DNA from: an uncultured Eubacteriales bacterium
Lineage (GTDB): Bacteria; Bacillota; Clostridia; Oscillospirales; CAG-272
Length of the DNA: 5,592 bases
Direction of reading: 5' to 3'
Assembly (NCBI GenBank): GCA_900554225.1
Contig: USGH01000184.1
Location: forward strand, 1 to 5,592
A model generated the notes under the pieces. The model worked only from the letters and a program-made list of their open reading frames with translations, made no database searches and was not told the origin of the DNA. Both the position numbers and the translations under genes were made by a program. Positions 1 through 5,592 of this stretch are shown here, piece by piece; within the stretch, counting starts at the first letter, position 1, and each line of letters begins with the position of its first letter.

Positions 1-405
1 CTCCTGTTCGGACACTTTGGCCACATCGGTCCCGTGAACATCATGCCGCAGAAGAAGACCCTCGAAAACTTCCGCGAATTTGGTCTGATGCTCTTCCTGA
101 TCGGTGCCGGTATCGCGGGCGGTATGAACTTCGTGCGGTACTTCAAGGCGGTATACTTCCTCTACGGTATCCTCATCACCACGCTGCCGATGATCGTCGG
201 CTACTTCGTGGCAAGAAAGGCACTGAAGATGAGCCTGCTCAACTCCCTCGGCTCCATTACCGGCGGTATGACCTCTACGCCTGCACTTGGTACGCTCATT
301 CACGTAGCCGGAACGGACGATGTTGCCTCCGCTTATGCCGCCACCTATCCGATCGCACTGATCTCGGTGGTGCTGGTGTCCGAGCTGATCGTGATACTGT
401 TCTGA
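1..405 (+). CDS. AspT/YidE/YbjL-family membrane transporter, C-terminal fragment
   Basis: The reading frame is open from the first base and ends at TGA 403-405, so this is the last 134 codons of a gene that starts upstream; the Met codons at 34 and 46 are internal. The fragment is strongly hydrophobic, with about four membrane segments (window residues about 27-47, 50-72, 80-100 and 114-134). Its hallmark is Gly-Gly-Met-Thr-Ser-Thr-Pro-Ala-Leu at residues 88-96, the Thr-Ser-Thr-Pro-Ala-Leu signature of the AspT/YidE/YbjL duplicated membrane domain, followed by the usual Ala-Tyr-x-x-x-Tyr-Pro-Ile stretch. Known members include the aspartate:alanine antiporter AspT; most others have no proven substrate, and the RCK/TrkA_C domains that could help lie outside the window. 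It acts in the cytoplasmic membrane. A terminator directly downstream separates it from the glycosidase genes, so a shared function is not supported. Family call is firm, substrate unknown. Confidence 0.85.
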   Translation, partial: LLFGHFGHIGPVNIMPQKKTLENFREFGLMLFLIGAGIAGGMNFVRYFKAVYFLYGILITTLPMIVGYFVARKALKMSLLNSLGSITGGMTSTPALGTLIHVAGTDDVASAYAATYPIALISVVLVSELIVILF

Positions 406-422
406 CCATTTTGCCTTTGCTC

Positions 423-460
423 AAAAAAAGGGATCCTGTCTGACCGATGGGATCCTTTTT
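423..460 (+). terminator. Rho-independent terminator after the transporter gene
   Basis: An A-rich left arm (from 423, AAAAAGG then ATCC after one bulged G at 432) pairs with GGATCCTTTTT at 450-460 around a loop of about 13 bases. The stem runs directly into five Ts. It begins 18 bases after the transporter stop codon. The A tract on the left and T tract on the right mean it could also work on the opposite strand. The bulge makes it weaker than the terminator at 4291. Confidence 0.75.
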
Positions 461-472
461 CTGTGGAAAAGC

Positions 473-501
473 TTGACAAATGGCGCACGTTGTGGTATTG
501 T
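473..501 (+). promoter_or_regulatory. Sigma-A-type promoter of the beta-helix/GH95 operon
   Basis: TTGACA (473-478) is a perfect -35 box. A 17-base spacer leads to TATTGT (496-501), which matches four of six -10 consensus positions, and TGG at 493-495 supplies an extended -10 TGn. Transcription would start near 507-509, giving a leader of about 25 bases. It lies just after the upstream terminator and before the well-placed ribosome binding site of the 533 gene. An imperfect inverted repeat (TATTG 496-500, CAATA 510-514) overlaps the -10 and could be an operator, but it is short. Confidence 0.75.
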
Positions 502-519
502 ATGGAAAGCAATATACGA

Positions 520-527
520 GAGGTGAT
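520..527 (+). promoter_or_regulatory. Ribosome binding site of the beta-helix gene
   Basis: GAGGTGAT at 520-527 (with A at 519) closely matches the 16S anti-Shine-Dalgarno complement, 5 bases before ATG 533. It fixes the start at 533 and argues against the overlapping ATG at 480 in another frame, which lies upstream of the predicted transcription start. Confidence 0.8.
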
Positions 528-532
528 ATAGT

Positions 533-1960
533 ATGGAGGAATTTCTCACTTACGAACAGTTCGGCGCGATCGGAGACGGCGTGGCGGACGATATGCCGGC
601 AATCGTGCGGACCCACGCGGAGGCAAATCGGCTGGGCCTTCCGGTACGTGCCCGCGATCATGCCCTGTATCGGATCGCCAATCGTTCTGCCACCGCTGAA
701 ATCGGCACCGATACCAACTGGGGCGACGCCTCCTTTGTGATCGACGACCGGGGACTGGACCGCTGCGATGCGCCTGTGTTCCATGTGAAGTCGCTGACCG
801 TGACCGAGGTGCCGTTTGCGCTGGAGAAGCTAGCCGCCGGACAGACGCACATCGACAATCCGACGGGGAAAGAGCTGTTTCTGCGCGTCTGGAACGAAGA
901 GCACCGCGATTATATCCGATATGGCGGCAACCGGGACGACGGATGCGCGCGGTTCGACTGCCTGAATCTCCTGCCGGACGGGACGCTGTCCACACCGGTC
1001 TCGTTCGATTTCGATACAATCACAAGGCTCTGCGCGGAAACGGTCGATACGGATACCCTGACGGTCTCCGGCGGGCACTTCACCACCATCGCCAACCAGT
1101 GCGAATCGTTCTACAACTACCACGGCCGCGGGATCACCGTAGACAGATGCCGTGTGCGTATCCGCGGACTGACCCACAGTGTGACCGGGGAGCTCGACCA
1201 CGGCGCGCCGTACAATGGGTTTCTTCTCATTGCCGGCTGCGTCCATGTGATCGTGGAGGACTCGGTCTTCTGCGCGCACCGGACGTACTACACGATGGGT
1301 TCGGGCGGCGTAACCGTTCCGATGGGGACCTACGACATCACGTTCTCCTCCGCCATCGACGTCACGTTCCGGAACTGCCGCCAGACCACGGATCTCACCG
1401 ACCGTGCGTATTGGGGACTGATCGGCTCAAACAACTGCCGCGAGATCACCATTGAAAATTGCTCGTTCTCCCGCTTTGACGCGCATATGGGTGTGACAAA
1501 CTGCACGATCCGTAATTCCACACTCGGCTGGATGGGCATCACGGCAATCGGCTTCGGCACTTTCGCAATGGAAAATGTGACCTCTTACGGCAACTGGTTT
1601 GTCGATCTGCGCGAGGATTTCGGCTCCTCATGGCGCGGAAAATTTGTGGTGAAAAACTGCACCTGGCATTGCAGCGGCAAACTGCACCCGGCATTTCACG
1701 CCACCAATCCGGGCATCCACAATTTTGGCTACACTTGTGTGCTGCCGAATGTAGAGCTGGACGGCTTTACGGTGATCTGTGACGATCCATCGGATGAAAA
1801 AACGCTCTATATCTTCACGGACCCCAATCGCGGTGTGGAGCCGGGGGCATATCCCGTCGAGCTGCCGGCGTATGTGACGATAAGCGGCGGAGTGAACGGC
1901 GTAGAGAAGGTGGCACTTTGCGCGAAGGATATGCAGTCCGTGCGTTTTACCGTATTATAA
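533..1960 (+). CDS. Right-handed parallel beta-helix protein, pectate-lyase-3-like N-terminus, probably cytoplasmic
   Basis: This 475-residue protein opens with Tyr-x-x-Phe-Gly-Ala-Ile-Gly-Asp-Gly-x-x-Asp-Asp (residues 7-20), the N-terminal motif of pectate_lyase_3/GH28-like beta-helix proteins. A run of beta-helix rungs follows, with recurring hydrophobic-x-hydrophobic-x-Asn/Asp-Cys/Ser units near residues 201-206, 239-244, 277-282, 305-310, 344-349, 371-376 and 407-411. Such folds bind or cleave polysaccharides (lyases, hydrolases, epimerases), but I see no GH28 Gly-His-Gly or Arg-Ile-Lys signature and cannot place a catalytic residue. There is no signal peptide, and 17 cysteines, most not in close pairs, fit a reducing cytoplasm. 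It is the first gene of a two-gene unit, 17 bases ahead of the GH95 gene, which suggests both act on the same imported glycan. The start is set by the ribosome binding site at 520-527. Fold is confident; activity is unknown and could be non-catalytic. Confidence 0.85.
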   Translation: MEEFLTYEQFGAIGDGVADDMPAIVRTHAEANRLGLPVRARDHALYRIANRSATAEIGTDTNWGDASFVIDDRGLDRCDAPVFHVKSLTVTEVPFALEKLAAGQTHIDNPTGKELFLRVWNEEHRDYIRYGGNRDDGCARFDCLNLLPDGTLSTPVSFDFDTITRLCAETVDTDTLTVSGGHFTTIANQCESFYNYHGRGITVDRCRVRIRGLTHSVTGELDHGAPYNGFLLIAGCVHVIVEDSVFCAHRTYYTMGSGGVTVPMGTYDITFSSAIDVTFRNCRQTTDLTDRAYWGLIGSNNCREITIENCSFSRFDAHMGVTNCTIRNSTLGWMGITAIGFGTFAMENVTSYGNWFVDLREDFGSSWRGKFVVKNCTWHCSGKLHPAFHATNPGIHNFGYTCVLPNVELDGFTVICDDPSDEKTLYIFTDPNRGVEPGAYPVELPAYVTISGGVNGVEKVALCAKDMQSVRFTVL

Positions 1961-1966
1961 AAGAAT

Positions 1967-1972
1967 AAGGAG
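1967..1972 (+). promoter_or_regulatory. Ribosome binding site of the GH95 gene
   Basis: AAGGAG at 1967-1972 sits 5 bases before ATG 1978, inside the 17-base gap after the beta-helix stop codon. No promoter or terminator fits in that gap, so the two genes should share one transcript. Confidence 0.85.
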
Positions 1973-1977
1973 AAGCT

Positions 1978-4284
1978 ATGCGATACGAACTTTGGTATAC
2001 AGCCCCGGCTCCGACGATCGGCGACGAGCTGCGGGTGCATGACGGCGCACTCGATCCGAACGACGGCTGGGAAAAATGGTCCCTCCCGATCGGCTGCGGC
2101 TGGTTCGGGGCAAATGTATTCGGCAGAACAACGACGGAGCGGATCCAGATCACGGAAAACTCCCTCGTCACGCGCCGCTTTACCGGAGAGGTCCAGCGCA
2201 ACAACGGCGGGGTCGCGAATTTCGCGGAGCTGTATCTTGACCTTGGTCATACGGACGTGAGCGAATATCGCCGCAGTCTCGATCTGTCCACGGCGATCTG
2301 CAAGACGGAATATACCTGCGGCGGTGTGCGGTATACAAGAGAGGTGTTCGCCTCCTATCCCGACCGTGTGCTGGTCGTCGGCTTGACGGCTTCCGAAAAG
2401 GGTGCGCTGTCGTTTTTCTTCCGTCCGGAGATGCCGTTTGGCGGACGGGACAGGGAGGACACCTATCGTACCACGGAGAAGAATACGATCACCTTCGGCG
2501 GTGTCTACGGCGAGTACCGGGTGCGGTTTTCGGCGGCGTTCCGGCTCTTTGTGACCGGCGGAGAGACTGTCACGGAGGCAGACGGCATTCGCGTTGTCGG
2601 CGCGGATCGTGCGTACATTGTCGCATCGTTCGGCACCAATTATCGCCTGTCGTCCCACGTGTTCACCGCGGCGGCAGAGGATAAGCTGTCCGGCAATCCC
2701 GATCCGTATCCGGAGGTGCAGGCGAGACTGGACGCGGCGTCGTCCCGGTCCTACGAGACGCTGCGCAAACGGCATATCGCGGATTACGGCGCGCTCTTTG
2801 GCAGGGTGACGCTCGATCTCGGCGAAGATATGCCGACCGATCTGCCCACGGATCTGCTGCTGCGGAAGGTGCAGGACGGCGGGGAGGATCGGTATCTGGA
2901 GGCACTCTATTTCCAGTACGGCAGATACCTGCTCCTGTCCGCTGCCAGACCGGGAACGCTGCCGCCCCATTTGCAGGGCATCTGGAACCGATACGACGCA
3001 CCGCCGTGGGGGAGCGGATATTGGCACAACATCAATATCCAGATGAACTACTGGCCTGCGTTTGTGACCGCGATCCCGGAGACATTCGCGGCGTACATCG
3101 ATTTCGCGAAGGCATATCGGGACGCGGCGGAGATCTCGGCGGATCGGTATATCGGTGCGCTGTATCCGGACAGACTGTCCCCGGAAAAGGGCGGCAACGG
3201 CTGGGCGATCGGCACCGCGGCATGGCCGTACATCGTTGAGGGCATATCGACAAACTCCCACTCCGGACCGGGCACAGGCGCGTTCACGACACAGCTTTTC
3301 TGGGACGCGTATGCTTTTTCGGAGGACAAGGAGCTGCTTTCCGATTTTGTGTATCCGGGATTGTACGGGATGGCAAAATTTCTCGAAAAGACGCTGATCC
3401 GGCGGGACGGTCACTGGCTGGTCGAATATTCCGCGTCGCCGGAGCAGCCCATCATCGGCGAGGGCTACAAGTGGAACGATTATTACCATACCTGCGGCTG
3501 TACGTTCGATCAGTCCATGGTCTGGGAATGCTTCACGGAGACGCTGCATGCGGCGGAGATCCTGGGGATCACGGACGATCCATTCCTCGATATCCTGCGC
3601 GAAAAGCTGCCGGATCTTGACCCGATCCAGATCGGCGCGGACGGACAGATCAAGGAATTCCGGGAAGAGACGCACTACGGCGAGATCGGTGAACCCCACC
3701 ATCGGCACATATCCCATCTGGTCGGCGCGTATCCAGGAACGCTCATCACGAAAAAGACGCCGGATTGGCTCCGCGCGGTCGAGAAAACGCTTGATTTCCG
3801 CGGAGACAAATCCACAGGCTGGGCAATGGCGCATCGGCTGACCACGTGGGCAAGAACGGGCAACGGCAGACGCGCATATATGCTGTATCACCAGCTCCTT
3901 GCGACCGGCACCATGCCGAATCTCTGGGATACGCACCCGCCGTTCCAGATCGACGGAAATCTGGGCGGCTGTGCAGGCGTGGCGGAAATGCTTTTGCAGA
4001 GTCAGACCGGCGCGATCGATATTTTGCCGACGCTGCCCCCGCAGTGGAAGAACGGCTCGTTCCGGGGACTGCGCGCGAGAGGGGCGATTTCCGTAGACGC
4101 GGCGTGGGAAAACGGCAGCTTGACGAGGGCAGCGGTCACACCGGATCACGACCGGGAGATCCGGCTGTGCGGCGAGAACTGGCACGTCACGCTGGACGGC
4201 ACGGCGATCCCGACACACAGCGCAGACGGTGAAACCGTGTTCGCGGCAGAAGCCGGCAGAACGTATACGGTGACAAAAGCATAA
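1978..4284 (+). CDS. GH95 family glycosidase (alpha-L-fucosidase / alpha-L-galactosidase-like), intracellular
   Basis: At 768 residues this has the full usual length of glycoside hydrolase family 95, inverting enzymes that release terminal alpha-1,2-L-fucose or, in some members, L-galactose. Domains in order: an N-terminal beta-sandwich with the Leu-Pro-Ile-Gly-x-Gly start motif (36-41) and Gly-Ala-x-Val-Phe-Gly (44-49); an (alpha/alpha)6 barrel from about 300 to 680 with Gln-Tyr-Gly-Arg-Tyr-Leu (313-318), Arg-Pro-Gly-Thr-Leu-Pro (324-329), Asn-Ile-Asn plus Gln-Met-Asn-Tyr-Trp (351-359), His-His-Arg-His-x-Ser-His-Leu (574-581) and Pro-Pro-Phe-Gln-Ile-Asp-Gly-Asn (654-661); and a C-terminal beta domain. 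By analogy with Bifidobacterium AfcA (from memory), Glu560 is the acid, Asp659 the base, and Asn351/Asn353 activate it. All are present, so it should be active. Trp349 stands where AfcA has its fucose-contacting His, so specificity may differ. There is no signal peptide, implying action on imported oligosaccharides. It shares an operon with the beta-helix gene upstream. Confidence 0.93.
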   Translation: MRYELWYTAPAPTIGDELRVHDGALDPNDGWEKWSLPIGCGWFGANVFGRTTTERIQITENSLVTRRFTGEVQRNNGGVANFAELYLDLGHTDVSEYRRSLDLSTAICKTEYTCGGVRYTREVFASYPDRVLVVGLTASEKGALSFFFRPEMPFGGRDREDTYRTTEKNTITFGGVYGEYRVRFSAAFRLFVTGGETVTEADGIRVVGADRAYIVASFGTNYRLSSHVFTAAAEDKLSGNPDPYPEVQARLDAASSRSYETLRKRHIADYGALFGRVTLDLGEDMPTDLPTDLLLRKVQDGGEDRYLEALYFQYGRYLLLSAARPGTLPPHLQGIWNRYDAPPWGSGYWHNINIQMNYWPAFVTAIPETFAAYIDFAKAYRDAAEISADRYIGALYPDRLSPEKGGNGWAIGTAAWPYIVEGISTNSHSGPGTGAFTTQLFWDAYAFSEDKELLSDFVYPGLYGMAKFLEKTLIRRDGHWLVEYSASPEQPIIGEGYKWNDYYHTCGCTFDQSMVWECFTETLHAAEILGITDDPFLDILREKLPDLDPIQIGADGQIKEFREETHYGEIGEPHHRHISHLVGAYPGTLITKKTPDWLRAVEKTLDFRGDKSTGWAMAHRLTTWARTGNGRRAYMLYHQLLATGTMPNLWDTHPPFQIDGNLGGCAGVAEMLLQSQTGAIDILPTLPPQWKNGSFRGLRARGAISVDAAWENGSLTRAAVTPDHDREIRLCGENWHVTLDGTAIPTHSADGETVFAAEAGRTYTVTKA

Positions 4285-4290
4285 AGACAT

Positions 4291-4330
4291 ACCGGAGAAT
4301 GCGCTCTTTGCGGAGCTTTCTCCGGTTTTT
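4291..4330 (+). terminator. Rho-independent terminator of the beta-helix/GH95 operon
   Basis: A perfect 9-bp stem, ACCGGAGAA (4291-4299) with TTCTCCGGT (4318-4326), holds an inner 4-bp stem GCTC/GAGC (4303-4306, 4313-4316) and ends in T4326-4330. It starts 6 bases after the GH95 stop codon, so the solute-binding protein gene downstream is transcribed mainly from its own promoter. Confidence 0.9.
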
Positions 4331-4365
4331 GAATAATTAAAAATGTCAATATTATAGGAAATTGG

Positions 4366-4394
4366 TTGACTTTCCGTAAAAATGCTGTTATACT
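4366..4394 (+). promoter_or_regulatory. Strong sigma-A-type promoter of the solute-binding protein gene
   Basis: TTGACT (4366-4371, five of six consensus bases) is followed after exactly 17 bases by TATACT (4389-4394, five of six), with TGT at 4386-4388 as an extended -10. The surrounding 4331-4363 stretch is A/T-rich, like an UP element. Transcription should start near 4400, leaving a leader of about 73 bases. An inverted repeat, GTCAA (4345-4349) and TTGAC (4366-4370), overlaps the -35 box and may be an operator. Confidence 0.85.
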
Positions 4395-4405
4395 ATAAAA
4401 AAGGC

Positions 4406-4448
4406 GGGAAGCATCTGTTTTTTGAAAAGCCGCGAAAAAATGTTTCCC
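4406..4448 (+). other. Potential hairpin in the 5' leader of the solute-binding protein mRNA
   Basis: GGGAAGCAT (4406-4414) can pair with ATGTTTCCC (4440-4448) over 9 bp with one G-U pair. A tract of six Ts (4418-4423) and a tract of As (4435-4439) can extend pairing inside. It begins within a few bases of the predicted transcript start and ends 13 bases before the ribosome binding site, leaving that site free. It has no U tail, so it is not a terminator; a 5' stabilising hairpin is the simplest reading. No known riboswitch class is recognised. Confidence 0.45.
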
Positions 4449-4458
4449 CAACCATTTC

Positions 4459-4467
4459 AGAGAGGAA
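4459..4467 (+). promoter_or_regulatory. Ribosome binding site of the solute-binding protein gene
   Basis: AGAGAGGAA at 4459-4467 carries the AGAGG core, and the site ends 6 bases before ATG 4474. It sets the start so that the encoded protein opens with a Lys-Lys signal peptide and lipobox. Confidence 0.75.
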
Positions 4468-4473
4468 CACACT

Positions 4474-5592
4474 ATGAAGAAAGCAATTTGCTGTATGCTT
4501 CTCTGCGCGATGCTCTGTGCCGCTGCCGGCTGTACATCCAAGGAAGCAGACAATGAAACCACAAACCCAGCAGACACCACTGCCGCAGACAAGGAAACGG
4601 CAGAAACGGAGACGGAAACGGAAAAGCTGCTGCCCGATCTGCCGGAGCGCGATTTCGAGGGCTACACGTTCCGCGGGATGACGAAGGGAACGGCAAGCAG
4701 CCACTGGTATTCGCGCGATTTCTATGCGGAGGAGATCACGGGAGAAGCCATCAACGACGCGGTGTACAATCGGAATGCCGTAATTTGCGAAAAGTACAAC
4801 TTCAAGATGGAGGAGCTGGGCGCGGAATCCGGGGATCCTGTGGCGGACGCGCGCAAGGCGGTACAGGCGGGGGAAAATTCCTTTGACGTGATCTTGGCTG
4901 GAAACAGCATCAACCCCATGATCACGGACGGCATGCTTCTCGACCTGAACGCCATGCCGTACATGAATCTGACGCGCCCATGGTACGACCAGAACGCGAA
5001 TGTTTCTCTCTCCATCGGGCACAAGCTGTTCATATCCTGCGGGGAACTGAACATCATGGACAACGACGCGACATGGAGCATCCTGTTCAATAAGGCAATG
5101 GCGGAGGATCTTGGCTTTGACAGCTTCTACGATATGGTCAAAGCAGGGACATGGACGCAGGATGTGCTTCTTTCCGCCATGGAAGCGGCTGCCATCGATA
5201 TAAACGGCGACGGGAAACGCGACGCGAGCGACCAGTGGGGCAATGTCGGCGAAGGCTTTGACGTGATGGGCTACATGATCGGCGCGGGCGCACGGTGTTT
5301 CGCGAAGGATGAAAACGATATGCCGGTCCTCGACGCGCTGTCGGAACGGTACGTGGATGCGTATGCGAAGGCAAGTGCCATCAACGACAACACGGAGATC
5401 TGCTTCACGGTTTCCAAAGCGGGCGGCTGGGACGTATTGGACGCGGTATTCACGGAGGGACGGTGCCTGTTCTCGTATGTCGGACTGAACCGGGTCACGC
5501 TGTTCCGGGAGATGGAAGCCGATTTTGGAATCCTGCCCACGCCGAAATTTGACGAAGCACAGGAAGCGTATAACAACGTCGTCAGCACCTGG
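4474..5592 (+). CDS. Sugar ABC transporter extracellular solute-binding lipoprotein (family 1), 3' end missing
   Basis: The frame is open from ATG 4474 to the window edge (373 codons); family members are usually 430-500 residues, so part of the C-terminus is missing. Residues 1-20 are a lipoprotein signal peptide (Lys2-Lys3, hydrophobic core, Ala-Ala-Gly-Cys lipobox with Cys20 as the lipid site). Residues 21-52 form an acidic Thr/Glu/Ala-rich linker. The body has family 1 solute-binding features: Phe-Asp-Val-Ile (137-140), Pro-Trp-Tyr-Asp-Gln-Asn-Ala-Asn (169-176) and Trp-Ser-Ile-Leu-Phe-Asn-Lys (201-207). Residues 242-253 (Asp-x-Asn-x-Asp-Gly, ending in Asp253) form an EF-hand-like calcium loop, seen in many Firmicutes members. 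It would sit on the outer face of the membrane, capture an oligosaccharide and deliver it to ABC permeases, presumably encoded downstream. Placement next to the GH95 operon suggests a fucosylated or related plant or host glycan; the actual ligand cannot be read from sequence. Confidence 0.88.
   Translation, partial: MKKAICCMLLCAMLCAAAGCTSKEADNETTNPADTTAADKETAETETETEKLLPDLPERDFEGYTFRGMTKGTASSHWYSRDFYAEEITGEAINDAVYNRNAVICEKYNFKMEELGAESGDPVADARKAVQAGENSFDVILAGNSINPMITDGMLLDLNAMPYMNLTRPWYDQNANVSLSIGHKLFISCGELNIMDNDATWSILFNKAMAEDLGFDSFYDMVKAGTWTQDVLLSAMEAAAIDINGDGKRDASDQWGNVGEGFDVMGYMIGAGARCFAKDENDMPVLDALSERYVDAYAKASAINDNTEICFTVSKAGGWDVLDAVFTEGRCLFSYVGLNRVTLFREMEADFGILPTPKFDEAQEAYNNVVSTW
4606..4623 (+). 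repeat. Short in-frame hexamer repeat in the lipoprotein linker
   Basis: Three tandem copies of ACGGAR encode (Thr-Glu)x3 at residues 45-50, within the low-complexity spacer between the lipid-anchored Cys20 and the binding domain. Copy-number change here would only alter linker length in two-residue steps and keep the frame. Confidence 0.6.

Noticed and set aside
496..514. Imperfect inverted repeat TATTG-N9-CAATA over the -10 region as an operator
   Set aside because: The arms are 5 bp and A/T-rich, which is expected by chance near a -10 box; mentioned under the promoter but not claimed as a site.
480..740. An 86-codon plus-strand frame starting at ATG 480
   Set aside because: Its start lies inside the predicted promoter spacer, it lacks a ribosome binding site, and it overlaps the well-supported 533 gene in another frame.
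296..1019. Minus-strand open frames spanning the transporter end and beta-helix start
   Set aside because: They cross a terminator and promoter on the other strand, have compositionally odd Arg-rich translations, and overlap well-supported genes.
943..1455. A 170-codon plus-strand frame inside the beta-helix gene
   Set aside because: It is an alternative-frame shadow with an Arg/Pro/His-heavy translation and no family resemblance.
1807..4290. An 827-codon open frame on the minus strand, opposite the GH95 gene
   Set aside because: It lies in codon register with a clear GH95 gene, its translation is Arg-rich with no recognisable domain, and avoidance of TTA/CTA/TCA codons in the sense gene explains its openness.
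4393..5022. A 209-codon open frame on the minus strand, opposite the solute-binding protein gene
   Set aside because: It is antisense to a gene with a clear promoter, ribosome binding site, lipobox and family motifs; its own translation shows no domain.
1..5592. CRISPR array, tRNA, rRNA, insertion sequence or phage element
   Set aside because: No regularly spaced repeats, cloverleaf, terminal inverted repeats, transposase or phage-like gene was seen on either strand.

Overview
The window looks like a piece of a chromosome or metagenomic contig from a Gram-positive gut or rumen anaerobe of the class Clostridia. The evidence is strong AGGAGG-type ribosome binding sites, sigma-A promoters with TTGAC- and TAT-type boxes 17 bp apart, short U-tailed hairpin terminators, and a lipobox solute-binding protein with a Thr/Glu-rich linker. 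The moderately GC-rich codon use fits Oscillospiraceae-like or related uncultured lineages. The lineage is inferred from style, not from a marker gene.

Layout, left to right, all genes on the + strand. (1) Positions 1-405 are the 3' end of an AspT/YidE/YbjL-type membrane transporter, closed by a terminator around 423-460. (2) A promoter at 473-501 starts a two-gene unit. Its first gene (533-1960) encodes a 475-residue right-handed beta-helix protein with a pectate-lyase-3-like N-terminus. After 17 bases comes a 768-residue GH95 alpha-L-fucosidase-family glycosidase (1978-4284). A strong terminator (4291-4330) closes the unit. (3) A second promoter (4366-4394) and a leader that can fold into a hairpin precede a lipoprotein solute-binding protein of a sugar ABC importer (4474 onward), which runs off the right edge.

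How the parts may work together (inference): the solute-binding lipoprotein would capture an oligosaccharide outside the cell and pass it to ABC permeases presumably encoded beyond the window. The beta-helix protein and the GH95 enzyme both lack any visible signal peptide, so they would act on the imported glycan in the cytoplasm. GH95 would remove a terminal L-fucose or L-galactose-like residue, and the beta-helix protein is a candidate partner carbohydrate-active enzyme of unknown specificity. The transporter at the left edge is separated by a terminator and is probably unrelated.

The most interesting points are the GH95 active-site variation (Trp where many fucosidases have the fucose-contacting His), the uncharacterised cysteine-rich, apparently cytoplasmic beta-helix partner, and possible regulatory structure around the solute-binding protein promoter and leader. 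No mobile element, CRISPR array, tRNA or rRNA was recognised, and no clearly new defence or mobile system is visible.
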